64,000 nt of DNA, taken from positions 1,187,349 through 1,251,348 of the forward strand of contig NZ_BRZC01000007.1 in the NCBI RefSeq assembly GCF_030268005.1, read 5' to 3'. The position numbers were made by a program, and so were the translations under genes. Source of the stretch: Microbacterium arabinogalactanolyticum. GTDB lineage: Bacteria; Actinomycetota; Actinomycetes; Actinomycetales; Microbacteriaceae. The notes under the pieces were generated by a model that had not been told where the DNA came from, did not search any database, and saw only the letters and a program-made list of their open reading frames with translations. Below are positions 27,034 through 35,529 of the stretch, piece after piece (the stretch's first letter is position 1; each line of letters begins with the position of its first letter).

Positions 27034-27435
27034 ATGCGATTCATCATCCGCGTCGTCATCAACGCCTTCGCCATCTGGGTGGTCACGCTGATCCCCGTGC
27101 TCGGGGTCGTCGTGCGGCCGTTCGCGCCGGGCGAGACCCTGCAGCTGGTGCTCACCCTGCTCGCCGTGGCGGCGATCTTCGCCCTGGTGAACTCGATCAT
27201 CGGCACCATCATCAAGGTCGTCGCGTTCCCCCTCTACATCCTCACGCTGGGGCTCATCTCGTTCATCGTGAACGGCTTCCTGCTGTGGCTGACCGCCTGG
27301 ATCACCAGCGGCTTCGGCTGGGGGCTGAGCGTCGAGTCGTTCTGGTGGGGCGTGGTCGCCGCGATCATCATCTCGATCATCAACGCCGTCTTCGGTGCGA
27401 TCCTGCGCCCGCAGAAGAAGCGACAGCGCAGCTGA
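27034..27435 (+). CDS. Phage holin family 4-like membrane protein
   Basis: 133-residue integral membrane protein with four hydrophobic segments and a short basic C-terminus (PQKKRQRS). It matches the Phage_holin_4_2 (YvlD-like) family, which despite its name is a chromosomal membrane protein of unknown function. No phage genes are nearby. An in-frame ATG at 27034 starts MRFIIRVVINAF. Confidence 0.82.
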   Translation: MRFIIRVVINAFAIWVVTLIPVLGVVVRPFAPGETLQLVLTLLAVAAIFALVNSIIGTIIKVVAFPLYILTLGLISFIVNGFLLWLTAWITSGFGWGLSVESFWWGVVAAIIISIINAVFGAILRPQKKRQRS

Positions 27436-27461
27436 GGCGGGAGGGTGCGGCGGATGCCCGG

Positions 27462-28805
27462 TCACGGGCGCTCAGCGCTGAACTCCATCTGCTCCACCGA
27501 GACCGCCTCACCGAGTTCGGCGAAGTACCTCTCGCGCAGCGCGCGCATGCGCGGGTCCTGCGAGGCGTCGGCCTGGCTCGCGGTCTCCACGTACGGCCCG
27601 TACAGGTGCGGATCGATGGGGCTTTCCCTGGTGCCGTCCCGCTCGATCGTGAAGCTGTCGGGGGACCCCGTTCCGCCGGCGGCACCACCGAGGGCCAGGC
27701 CGTTCACGGGGTCGGCGCCGTTCTCGAGCCTGATGAGCGTCTGATCCGGCGCGAGTGCCGGATCCACAGGATCGCCGGCGACGATCACGGTGCCGACCTT
27801 GTACGGACTGTCCATCGCGACGTGAGAGGCGATCATCGCGCCCTGCGAGTACCCGACCAGATCGACCTTGTCGCCCGGCCGCGCACCAGCGGCGGCGATC
27901 GCCTGGAGCGTCGCCTCATGAGAGGCCGCATCGCGGCGTTCCATGTACATCTCCCAGTCCGAGACGGAGTCCCAGGGCTCCTTCGTTCCCGGTTTCATCT
28001 CGCGTGTGCCGTCGATGTAGGCGACGAACCTGGTCGATCCGTCCTTCATGGTGTACTTCTCCACCGCCACCTGCCCCGTGCTCTCGTAAGGCACGCGCGT
28101 CATCATGTCCTTCAGCCCCGCGGCCGGAGCGACCGGCTCCGACCGGACCATCGAGACGTTCACGGGCGGTGGGTCCCCCTGCAGCCTCGTGCCTGCGGGG
28201 AGAAGGCCGCGATCGGACTTCAGCGCGAGATCACGCAGGAACCCCATCGTCGAACCCACCGGCCGCGACGTCAGCCAGGGCGTGAGGAAGATGTAGAACG
28301 CCGGCGACACCACGGCACCCAACACGCCGACCGCGGCGAGCGCGTCGTCCCAGGACTGGTCTGTCAGGCCCTCGAACCGGCCTCCTTCCCACGCGGCAAC
28401 GAGCTGATCCGCTCTCATCTCGACATCGGGGTACGAGGCGATCAGCGCGTCGATGCGGTCCTGCAGCACCTTCTCCTCGGCTGACTCGCCCACTCCGAGT
28501 GCTTCCTGCTGCGCCCGCAGCTCGACCAGTTCAAAGACATCGGCCATGAGAAGAGTGCCGGTCGCCGCCTTCCCCGCGTCCCCCGCGTGCACCTCCAGGC
28601 GGTGCTCGCGGGAGGCCAACTCGGCAAGCCGTATGCGCAGGGATGGCTCCGACACCGACTCCAGCACGTGCTGGGTGCGCCGGACGATGTCGAGCGCGCG
28701 GACGAGCTCCCACGAGAGTGTCTCCAGGCGCTCGCCGATACCGCGGAACGCCTCCGAATCGACACTGATCGCACCGCCCGATGTGATGTTCACGCCGCCG
28801 CTCAT
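27462..28805 (-). CDS. Alpha/beta hydrolase with N-terminal helical domain
   Basis: 447 residues. The first 170 or so are helical (ISVDSEAFRGIGERLETLSWEL...), reminiscent of WXG100/ESX-associated proteins, followed by a short hydrophobic stretch near 160-180. The C-terminal half is an alpha/beta hydrolase with nucleophile motif GYSQGA. No signal peptide is visible. The start overlaps the stop of the small helical protein gene upstream (ATGA), so the two are likely partners. This resembles toxin-like or secreted-effector pairs in actinobacteria, but the role is unproven. Confidence 0.72.
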   Translation of the reverse strand: MSGGVNITSGGAISVDSEAFRGIGERLETLSWELVRALDIVRRTQHVLESVSEPSLRIRLAELASREHRLEVHAGDAGKAATGTLLMADVFELVELRAQQEALGVGESAEEKVLQDRIDALIASYPDVEMRADQLVAAWEGGRFEGLTDQSWDDALAAVGVLGAVVSPAFYIFLTPWLTSRPVGSTMGFLRDLALKSDRGLLPAGTRLQGDPPPVNVSMVRSEPVAPAAGLKDMMTRVPYESTGQVAVEKYTMKDGSTRFVAYIDGTREMKPGTKEPWDSVSDWEMYMERRDAASHEATLQAIAAAGARPGDKVDLVGYSQGAMIASHVAMDSPYKVGTVIVAGDPVDPALAPDQTLIRLENGADPVNGLALGGAAGGTGSPDSFTIERDGTRESPIDPHLYGPYVETASQADASQDPRMRALRERYFAELGEAVSVEQMEFSAERP

Positions 28806-29065
28806 GCCAGCGCCGTCCGTGCGATCTGATCACGCAGGAACCTCAGTTCATCGCACTCATCCCGTAGCCCGGAGCACAGATCCGCCAGAGCCCATCGCAG
28901 GGCCCGGACGCCCTGGTTCTCCCATCGCGCGTCGTCGACGAGCCGCCCCGCCTCGATCGCGGCGTCCCCCACCGCCTCCGTCGCGTCGTCGAGAAGCCTG
29001 AGCGCCGAGAACACCGCCCACAGGTCTTCGCTCGCCAGGCCCTCGGCCGCTGTGATCGTCTGCAT
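28802..29065 (-). CDS. Small helical protein, possible WXG100-like partner (87 aa)
   Basis: 87 residues, all-alpha and mildly acidic: MQTITAAEGLASEDLWAVFSALRL, later DDARWENQGVRALRWALADL. The size, two-helix pattern and coupling to the helical N-terminus of the next gene suggest a WXG100-like or chaperone-like partner, although the exact WxG turn is not present. The ATG at 29065 has GGAGGC just upstream. Confidence 0.6.
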   Translation of the reverse strand: MQTITAAEGLASEDLWAVFSALRLLDDATEAVGDAAIEAGRLVDDARWENQGVRALRWALADLCSGLRDECDELRFLRDQIARTALA

Positions 29066-29178
29066 GCCTCCAGGGTGCGTGCCGACGGGCATCCGCTCCG
29101 GCCGGAAACCCACCCGCTGTGGACAACTCCCCCTGCCTGACGATTGGGGAGAGAAGTCGATACCGGCAGAATGGACGC

Positions 29179-29724
29179 ATGACCGACTCGGATCCCTTCC
29201 GCGTCATCTTCGTCTGCACGGGCAACATCTGCCGATCCCCGATGGCCGAGGTGGTGCTCCGCGCGCTCGCCGAGCAGCGCGGCCTCGGCACGCGCGTGCT
29301 CTCCCGCAGCGCAGGCACCGGCGACTGGCATCTCGGCGAGCGCGCCGACCAGCGCACCCTGGAGTCCCTGTCCCGACGCGGCTATGACGGCTCGGCCCAT
29401 CGGGCGAAGCAGTTCAGCGCAGCATCCTTCGCGGAGAACGACCTGATCGTCGCCCTGGATCGCACGCATGAGCGCATTCTCAAGGCCTGGGCGCGCACCG
29501 ACGACGACGAGGGCAAGGTCACCCTGCTGCGCGCCTTCGACCCGCATGCCTCGAGCATGGACGTGCCCGACCCGTACTACGCGGGCCCGGCGATGTTCGA
29601 TTCGGTGCTGGCTATGATTGAGACCGCGACGCGTGGCCTCTTCTCGCAGCTCGAACCGGCTGTGCGCGCCCCTCGTACGACGCTCCGCCCGCTGCGGAGC
29701 CCCGATCAGGAGGATCTCCCCTGA
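29179..29724 (+). CDS. Low molecular weight protein-tyrosine phosphatase
   Basis: 181 residues. The P-loop CTGNICRS gives C13 and R19 of the CX5R motif, and the acid-loop DP pair lies in DVPDPYYAG. The enzyme dephosphorylates tyrosine residues or small arsenate/phosphate substrates in the cytoplasm. The ATG at 29179 is the first in frame; an ATG at 29171 runs straight into a stop. It overlaps the CTG start of purB. Confidence 0.9.
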   Translation: MTDSDPFRVIFVCTGNICRSPMAEVVLRALAEQRGLGTRVLSRSAGTGDWHLGERADQRTLESLSRRGYDGSAHRAKQFSAASFAENDLIVALDRTHERILKAWARTDDDEGKVTLLRAFDPHASSMDVPDPYYAGPAMFDSVLAMIETATRGLFSQLEPAVRAPRTTLRPLRSPDQEDLP

Positions 29725-31118
29725 CTTCTCAGCCCGCTCTCCCCGCCCCTCCTCTTCCGGCCCAGCCGCTCAGCCCCCTGGACGGCCGGTACCGCGCCTC
29801 CGTCTCCGGGCTCGCCGACTTCCTCTCCGAGGCCGGGCTCAACCGCGCCCGTGTCGAGGTCGAGGTCGAGTGGCTGATCGCCCTCACCGATCGCTCGCTG
29901 TTCGGCACCACTCCCCTGTCGGATGCCGACAAGGAGCGCCTGCGCGCGCTGTACCGCGACTTCGGGCAGGCCGAGATCGACTGGCTCGCCGAGAAGGAGG
30001 CCGTCACCCGTCACGATGTGAAGGCCGTCGAGTACCTGGTGCGCGACCGCCTGGCGACGCTGGGCCTGGACGCCATCGCCGAGCTCACGCACTTCGCGTG
30101 CACCAGCGAGGACATCAACTCCGCGTCCTACGCGCTGACCGTCAAGCGCGCCGTCGAGGGCGTGTGGCTGCCTGCGCTGGACTCGGTGATCGCCAAGCTC
30201 CGTGAGCTGGCCGTGGAGCACGCGGATGCCGCGATGCTCTCCCGCACGCACGGACAGCCGGCCACGCCGTCGACCATGGGCAAGGAGCTCGCCGTCTTCG
30301 CATGGCGCCTGGAGCGCGTGCGCGGCCGCATCGCGGCATCCGAGTACCTGGCGAAGTTCTCCGGCGCGACCGGCACCTGGTCGGCGCACCTCTCCGCCGA
30401 CCCCGACGCCGACTGGCCGACGATCTCGCGCGAGTACATCGAGGGTCTGGGCATCGACTTCAATGTCCTCACCACCCAGATCGAGTCGCACGACTGGCAG
30501 GTCGAGCTGTACGACCACGTGCGTCACGCCGGCGGCATCCTGCACAACCTCGCCACCGACATCTGGACGTACATCTCGCTGGGCTACTTCGCGCAGATCC
30601 CCGTCGCCGGTGCGACCGGATCGTCGACCATGCCGCACAAGATCAACCCGATCCGGTTCGAGAACGCCGAGGCGAACCTCGAGCTGTCCGGTGCGCTGCT
30701 GAACTCGCTGTCGCAGACACTGGTCACCTCGCGGATGCAGCGCGACCTGACCGACTCGACCACGCAGCGCAACATCGGCGTCGCCTTCGGCCACTCGCTG
30801 CTCGCGCTGGACAACCTGCGCCGCGGTCTGGACGCGATCTCGCTGTCGCGCGACGTGCTGCTGGACGATCTCGACCACAACTGGGAGGTCCTCGCCGAGG
30901 CCATCCAGACCGTGATCCGTGCGGAGGTCGTCGCCGGCCGCTCCACCATCACCGACCCCTACGCCCTGCTGAAGGACCTCACCCGCGGACACCGTGTCGG
31001 TGCGGCCGAGCTGGCGGAGTTCGTCGAGAAGCTGGAGATCGGGGATGCCGCGAAGCAGCGCCTGCTCACGCTGACCCCGGCCACCTACACGGGCATCGCC
31101 GAGCAGCTCGCACGCTGA
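29721..31118 (+). CDS. purB: Adenylosuccinate lyase, CTG start
   Basis: 465 residues when started at CTG 29721. PurB releases fumarate from SAICAR and adenylosuccinate in purine synthesis. The early motif PLSPLDGRY and the signature GSSTMPHKINPIRFE are diagnostic. No ATG, GTG or TTG occurs in frame before a GTG at 30018, which would delete about 99 conserved residues. A perfect AGGAGG at 29708-29713 sits 7 bases before the CTG, and CTG overlaps the phosphatase TGA (CTGA), mimicking the ATGA couplings elsewhere. The CTG start is therefore strongly supported. Confidence 0.9.
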   Translation: MTSQPALPAPPLPAQPLSPLDGRYRASVSGLADFLSEAGLNRARVEVEVEWLIALTDRSLFGTTPLSDADKERLRALYRDFGQAEIDWLAEKEAVTRHDVKAVEYLVRDRLATLGLDAIAELTHFACTSEDINSASYALTVKRAVEGVWLPALDSVIAKLRELAVEHADAAMLSRTHGQPATPSTMGKELAVFAWRLERVRGRIAASEYLAKFSGATGTWSAHLSADPDADWPTISREYIEGLGIDFNVLTTQIESHDWQVELYDHVRHAGGILHNLATDIWTYISLGYFAQIPVAGATGSSTMPHKINPIRFENAEANLELSGALLNSLSQTLVTSRMQRDLTDSTTQRNIGVAFGHSLLALDNLRRGLDAISLSRDVLLDDLDHNWEVLAEAIQTVIRAEVVAGRSTITDPYALLKDLTRGHRVGAAELAEFVEKLEIGDAAKQRLLTLTPATYTGIAEQLAR

Positions 31119-31128
31119 CGCCGAGTCG

Positions 31129-31497
31129 ATGCGCTCCTTCGAGGTCACCGCGGCACGGCTTCCGCAGACGCGCCTCGGAACCCGGTACGCGGTCGCGCAG
31201 GTCGACGACTTCCTCGACGAGGCGGCCGCCGCACTGACGTGCTGGGAGGGCGGCACCCCGTCCGCCCTGCACGCCGATGACGTCGTGCACAAGGAGTTCC
31301 GGTCGGTCGCACTCTTCGCCGCCGGCTACGACGCGGACGCCGTCGACGATCTGCTCGATCGCGTCGCGGTGCAGCTGCGCGAGTACGAGCCCGGCGCACA
31401 GCTCCAGGCCGACCAGGAGCGGCAGGACGAGCGCCAGGTGCGCGGGATGCTCGAGAGGGCGCAGCAGGAGCTCCGCGACAAGCGCGGCGAGGCCTGA
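31129..31497 (+). CDS. DivIVA domain-containing protein (short)
   Basis: 122 residues with two short DivIVA-like repeats: RYAVAQVDDFLDEAAAAL near residue 20 and GYDADAVDDLLDRVAVQL near residue 65. A charged helical tail follows (DERQVRGMLERAQQEL). The gene starts 10 bases after purB and is probably cotranscribed with it. Function is unknown; a membrane-curvature or scaffold role is inferred from the motif. Confidence 0.75.
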   Translation: MRSFEVTAARLPQTRLGTRYAVAQVDDFLDEAAAALTCWEGGTPSALHADDVVHKEFRSVALFAAGYDADAVDDLLDRVAVQLREYEPGAQLQADQERQDERQVRGMLERAQQELRDKRGEA

Positions 31498-31518
31498 GGC
31501 ACACTGCACGCGCAGCAC

Positions 31519-31596
31519 GGATCAGAAACGCCTCCCCACCCTCAGGCCGGATCAGAAATGCACCCCTGCGCGCGATGGCGGAAGCATTTCTGATCC
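31519..31596. repeat. Forward/reverse motif array A (GGATCAGAAATGC)
   Basis: GGATCAGAAACGC (31519-31531) and GGATCAGAAATGC (31549-31561) are direct copies, and GCATTTCTGATCC (31584-31596) is the exact inverse of the second. The array fills the gap between two convergent genes and may fold into a hairpin. It has the same design as arrays B-E in this window. Confidence 0.7.
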
Positions 31597-31617
31597 ACGC
31601 CGCGTCCCCCGCACGGC

Positions 31618-33036
31618 TCAGGCGTCGACGGCGACCGGATCCCGCGGCATGAAGAGCAGGGCGACGAGCGTGATCGCGGCGGTCACCGCCGCGCCGATGA
31701 ACACCCAGGTGGATGCCGAGATGATCGTCGCCGGATCCTGAGGGCCCGCGCCCTGCGCGATGACGGCGTTCGAGATCGCACCGAGCACGGCCACCCCGAC
31801 CGCGCTGCCCGCTGAACGGGCGAACGTGTTCATCCCGGTCACGGCGCCGCGCTCGCCCCAGCCGACCGACGCCTGCGCGGCGATCAGCACCGGTGCGGAC
31901 GCCCACCCCAGTCCGAAGCCGAGCACGAACGCGATACCCGCCAGCAGGTACACGTTGGGCCAGGGCCCGCTGACCGCCAGCCCGATCGCCGCGATCGTCG
32001 CCGTGCACATGCCGATCAGGGCGGTGCGGCGGAATCCGATGCGCAGGTACAGGTGCCCGACGTTCGCCGCGGCGAGCGGCCACCCCAGCGTGAGAGCCGC
32101 GACGGCGAGACCGGAGAGCAGCGGGGCGATGCCGAGCGAACCCTCCAGGTAGGCGGGCGCGAAGCTCGTGACGCCGATCAGCAGCGCGCCGATCCCGAAC
32201 GACACGATCGTCGTGCTGAGGATCAGGCGCCGTCCGATAAGGGAGAAGTCGATGATCGGCTCGGACGCCCTGCGCTCCACGAACGCGAAGATCACCAGCG
32301 CCACCGCTCCCCCGCCGAAGCAGATCGCGCTCGGCACCGAGACCCACGCCCACGCGCTGTCACCCTCGAGCAGCCCGAGGATGATGCCGGTGAGACCGAT
32401 CGTGAGCAGGGCGGCACCGCCGAAGTCGATGCGGTGCCGACGGGGCTGCTTCTCCTCGTGGTAGCGGCGCACCAGCATCCATCCGGCGAGCGCGCACAGC
32501 GGGATGTTCACGAAGAAGATCCACCGCCAGGCATCCAACTGGGCGAAGATGCCGCCGAGCGCCGGTCCCACGACCGAGGCGATGGCCCACACGCTGGCGA
32601 GGTAGCCCTGCACCTTGGCGCGCTCGGGAACCGTGTAGATGTCACCCACGATCGTCATCGACATGGGTCCGACCGCGCCGGCGCCCAGTCCCTGCACGAT
32701 GCGGAAGATGATCAGCCACAGCATGCTGCCGGCGAACCCGCACAGCACGGAGCCGAGCAGGAACAGCGCGATGCCGAGCAGGATGATCGGCTTGCGCCCG
32801 AGCATGTCAGCGAACTTCGCGTAGATCGGCACGCTCACGGCCTGCGCGAGCAGGTAGACCGAGAACAGCCAGGGGAACTGCGTGTACCCGCCGAGGTCGC
32901 GCACGATGCTGGGCACCGCGGTGGCGAGGATGGTCGCATCGATCGCGATGAGCCCGGTGGCGAGCATGAGCGCACCGAGGACGGGTCCGCGCTCGGATCG
33001 CAGTCCGACGGTGGCGCGATCGACAGAGGCGGTCAT
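31618..33036 (-). CDS. MFS drug efflux transporter (DHA2/EmrB-like)
   Basis: 472 residues with 12 to 14 hydrophobic segments. Family motifs include AIDATILATAVPSIVRDLG in the first helix, KFADMLGRKPIILLG (loop 2-3) and IFRIVQGLGAG. These proton-coupled antiporters export drugs or metabolites. I used the ATG at 33036; upstream in-frame starts run through the repeat array. It is divergent from the sugar dehydrogenase gene. Confidence 0.87.
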   Translation of the reverse strand: MTASVDRATVGLRSERGPVLGALMLATGLIAIDATILATAVPSIVRDLGGYTQFPWLFSVYLLAQAVSVPIYAKFADMLGRKPIILLGIALFLLGSVLCGFAGSMLWLIIFRIVQGLGAGAVGPMSMTIVGDIYTVPERAKVQGYLASVWAIASVVGPALGGIFAQLDAWRWIFFVNIPLCALAGWMLVRRYHEEKQPRRHRIDFGGAALLTIGLTGIILGLLEGDSAWAWVSVPSAICFGGGAVALVIFAFVERRASEPIIDFSLIGRRLILSTTIVSFGIGALLIGVTSFAPAYLEGSLGIAPLLSGLAVAALTLGWPLAAANVGHLYLRIGFRRTALIGMCTATIAAIGLAVSGPWPNVYLLAGIAFVLGFGLGWASAPVLIAAQASVGWGERGAVTGMNTFARSAGSAVGVAVLGAISNAVIAQGAGPQDPATIISASTWVFIGAAVTAAITLVALLFMPRDPVAVDA

Positions 33037-33094
33037 AACAGGGTCAAGTCTGCCCCCATGCCCGGTATTCCCGATGTCGCGCTGGTGGGAGCCT

Positions 33095-33177
33095 GCCGAG
33101 TGCACCGATTCTCGCCGAGTGCACCGCCCGGCCCCGCGAACACGTGGTGCACCCGACGGGACCCGGTGCACTCGACG
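33095..33177. repeat. Forward/reverse motif array B (GCCGAGTGCACCG)
   Basis: Two identical copies of GCCGAGTGCACCG (33095-33107, 33114-33126) are followed by two inverse copies, GGTGCACCCGACG (33146-33158) and CGGTGCACTCGACG (33164-33177). The array lies between two divergent genes, so it is not a simple terminator. Confidence 0.75.
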
Positions 33178-33257
33178 TCGTCGCGACACAACCGTCGCTA
33201 TGGCGGATCGCCATGGACTCGGGGATGCTGGAGGACATCGGATGCGAGGAGGCGGAC

Positions 33258-34346
33258 ATGCGCAGGGATCACCGCTCCGCACGCCTCGCCGTCGCGACCG
33301 CGGGCGTCGCCGCGATGCTCGCCCTCGCGGGCTGCACGGTGTCCTCGACACCGTCGCCGTCGTCTTCGGAAGGCTCGAGCACCCTGGCCACGGGCCTGCA
33401 GGCACCCTGGTCGATCGTGGTGCTCGACGACGGCGGCGCCCTCATCTCGCAGCGCGGCGACGGGAAGGTGCTCGAGGTCACCGCCTCCGGCCAACTGCGC
33501 ACGGCAGGCACCGTGCCCGGTGTCGTGTCCGGCGGCGAGGCGGGGTTGAACGGCCTGGCGGTGCGGGAGATCGACGGCATCCGATGGCTCTACGCGTACC
33601 ACGCGACGGAGGAGGACAACCGGGTGGTGCGGATGCCGCTCAGCGGGGAGCCGGGATCACTGAGCCTGGACACCGGCCAGGTCGAGGACGTGGTCACGGG
33701 CATCCCGCGCGCGGCCAACCACGACGGCGGGCGCATCGCGTTCGGCCCGGACGGGATGCTGTACATCGGTACCGGCGACGCCGGACAGCGCGAGCGCGCC
33801 CGGGACCGCGCATACCTGGGCGGCAAGATCCTGCGGGTCACACCCGATGGCGAGCCCGCACCCGGGAACCCGTTCGGCACTGCGGTGTACTCCATCGGGC
33901 ACCGCAACGTGCAGGGCCTCGCGTGGGACGACAGCGGCGCCCTGTGGGCGAGCGAGTTCGGACAGGACACCTGGGACGAGCTGAACCGCATCGAGGCGGG
34001 CGGCGACTACGGCTGGCCGGACCACGAGGGCAAGGCGGGGGCCGCGGATGCCATCGATCCGATCGCCGTGTGGAAGCCGGCGGATGCCAGCCCCAGCGGC
34101 ATCGCGATGGTGGACGGCACACTGTTCATCGCGGCGCTCCGCGGTGAGCGGGTGTGGGCGTTCGACCCGTCGCATCCGGAGACCGAACCCTGGCGGGCGC
34201 GGTTTACCGAGGAGTACGGGCGGGTGCGGGACGTCGCGGCGGGTCCGGGTGGCAGGCTCTGGCTGCTGACGAACAACACCGACGGGCGGGGTCAGCCGCG
34301 GGAGGGCGATGACCGGCTCGTGCAGCCGGCCTTCGTCGAGGGCTGA
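33258..34346 (+). CDS. PQQ-dependent sugar dehydrogenase-like lipoprotein
   Basis: 362 residues. The signal peptide ends with lipobox LALAGC. The mature part is a six-bladed beta-propeller of the glucose/sorbosone dehydrogenase family (LQAPWSIVVLDDGG; NHDGGRIAFGPDGMLYIGTGD; IGHRNVQGLAW). Characterised members oxidise sugars with PQQ on the outer face of the membrane. GGAGG precedes the ATG at 33258. The actual cofactor and substrate are not known for most actinobacterial members. Confidence 0.87.
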   Translation: MRRDHRSARLAVATAGVAAMLALAGCTVSSTPSPSSSEGSSTLATGLQAPWSIVVLDDGGALISQRGDGKVLEVTASGQLRTAGTVPGVVSGGEAGLNGLAVREIDGIRWLYAYHATEEDNRVVRMPLSGEPGSLSLDTGQVEDVVTGIPRAANHDGGRIAFGPDGMLYIGTGDAGQRERARDRAYLGGKILRVTPDGEPAPGNPFGTAVYSIGHRNVQGLAWDDSGALWASEFGQDTWDELNRIEAGGDYGWPDHEGKAGAADAIDPIAVWKPADASPSGIAMVDGTLFIAALRGERVWAFDPSHPETEPWRARFTEEYGRVRDVAAGPGGRLWLLTNNTDGRGQPREGDDRLVQPAFVEG

Positions 34347-34349
34347 GCC

Positions 34350-34733
34350 TCAGGCGCCGGAGGCGCCGGGCTTCTCGGTGCCGTCGATCCCGGCATCCGC
34401 CCCCGCATCGCCCCCACGGGACTTCTTCTGCTTGGGGTCGAGGAGCACCGGCTTGTCGATGGTCTTGGTGACATCGGCAGGGTTCACGGCGAGCATCAGC
34501 ATCGCGAGCACCAGCAGCGTGACGATGAAGCAGATCCCACCCACGACGAGGCCGAGGGTGAACGGCGGGAGGTCGCGATACGTGCCGTTCGCGATGGCGC
34601 TGTTCACGCGCGCGGTGAATCCGCCGGTGGAGAAGATCGTGACCAGCGCCGCGAAGACGCCGCATGCCAGGGCGATGCCCAGCAGGTGCAGCGGGCGCAG
34701 GATCTCGCGTCGCGTCGGCTTCTGGTCGGTCAT
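34350..34733 (-). CDS. Two-pass membrane protein, hypothetical
   Basis: 127 residues with two hydrophobic segments (LHLLGIALACGVFAALVTIF; FTLGLVVGGICFIVTLLVLA) separated by a short outside loop, then a Lys/Gly/Ala-rich cytosolic tail. It overlaps the upstream membrane-protein gene by 4 bases (ATGA), so both form a pair. No family is recognised. Confidence 0.75.
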   Translation of the reverse strand: MTDQKPTRREILRPLHLLGIALACGVFAALVTIFSTGGFTARVNSAIANGTYRDLPPFTLGLVVGGICFIVTLLVLAMLMLAVNPADVTKTIDKPVLLDPKQKKSRGGDAGADAGIDGTEKPGASGA

Positions 34734-35371
34734 GCGTGTCCTCCATGTTCGGCCAGACGGTCCGCGTCGGTGCCGGTCTCGGCATCCGCCGTCTTCTTCG
34801 TGCCGGGGGTGAGCCCCGCGATGCCGAGGAAGACCGCGACGATGGCGGCATAGCCGCCGAACAGCCCCACGCCGATGATGATGCTGGTCAGAGTAGAGGT
34901 GACACCGCCGGCGAGCACCGACTCCTGCACGAACCCGGCCGGCACCAGCGCCAGCAGCAGGGCGAGCAGCAGCCCGAGGCTGCCGACGAGCATCGCATCC
35001 CGGGCGCCGTCGGTGCCCTTGGAGCGGATGCCCGCGATGAGCTCGACGAGTCCGGTGGCCGCAGCCCAGGCGATCACGAGGGTGAAGAACAGGCCCTCGG
35101 AGCGCAGCCCCGGAATGCCCCCGAACATCCCCGCCGCGAACGAGACGGCGGCGATGATGACAGACGGCCAGCGGTGGCCGCTGGGATGCACGATGATCGC
35201 CGCGAGCAGGTGAACGAGACCAGTGGAGAGCGCGAATCCGGCGAACACCGCCAGCCCGACGAATGCCGAGTGGTCGGGCGAGAAGGTGATCATGACGGCG
35301 GCCACAGCCGCCAGGGCGGCACGGGTCAGCTGCACGTGGCGTGCAGTGAAAGTGCGGGTGGCGGCGGGCAT
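34730..35371 (-). CDS. Six-pass membrane protein, HdeD-like
   Basis: 213 residues with about six hydrophobic segments and a short acidic, His-containing C-terminus. The regular helix spacing and FSPDHSAFVGLAVFAGFAL region resemble HdeD/DUF308-type membrane proteins. It is coupled to the following two-pass membrane protein. Function is unknown. Confidence 0.75.
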   Translation of the reverse strand: MPAATRTFTARHVQLTRAALAAVAAVMITFSPDHSAFVGLAVFAGFALSTGLVHLLAAIIVHPSGHRWPSVIIAAVSFAAGMFGGIPGLRSEGLFFTLVIAWAAATGLVELIAGIRSKGTDGARDAMLVGSLGLLLALLLALVPAGFVQESVLAGGVTSTLTSIIIGVGLFGGYAAIVAVFLGIAGLTPGTKKTADAETGTDADRLAEHGGHA

Positions 35372-35474
35372 GACAGTCCTCGGATCGGTGGCCCTGCCAG
35401 TCTACGCCGGGAGGCTATGAGCCCACCCGTCACGGGCGCGGAGGGGACCGGCCATCCGTGCACCGCCTCCGCAT

Positions 35475-35489
35475 TCTGCTGTGGGCGGA
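35475..35489. promoter_or_regulatory. Imperfect clpP-regulator operator (TCTGCT-GTG-GGCGGA)
   Basis: A 15-base sequence with the same layout as the perfect palindromes at 37328-37357, with 4 of 6 half-site positions paired. It lies about 40 bases before the regulator start, so autoregulation is possible. From memory, the S. lividans PopR site is a 6-3-6 palindrome of the TCTGCC/GGCAGA kind. Confidence 0.45.
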
Positions 35490-35529
35490 AGAGGTGGATC
35501 CTCGTCGGCGCCCGTGCCTACCGTGGGCC

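Noticed and set aside
27034..27435. Holin name suggesting a prophage
   Set aside because: This family is chromosomal in most actinobacteria, and no capsid, tail, integrase or lysin gene is nearby.
26184..28484. A 766-codon plus-strand open frame
   Set aside because: It covers the HisC-like, holin-family and hydrolase genes in other frames; no coherent domain is visible.
30018..31118. purB starting at GTG 30018
   Set aside because: This would remove about 99 residues including the conserved LDGRY motif; the CTG at 29721 has a perfect ribosome site.
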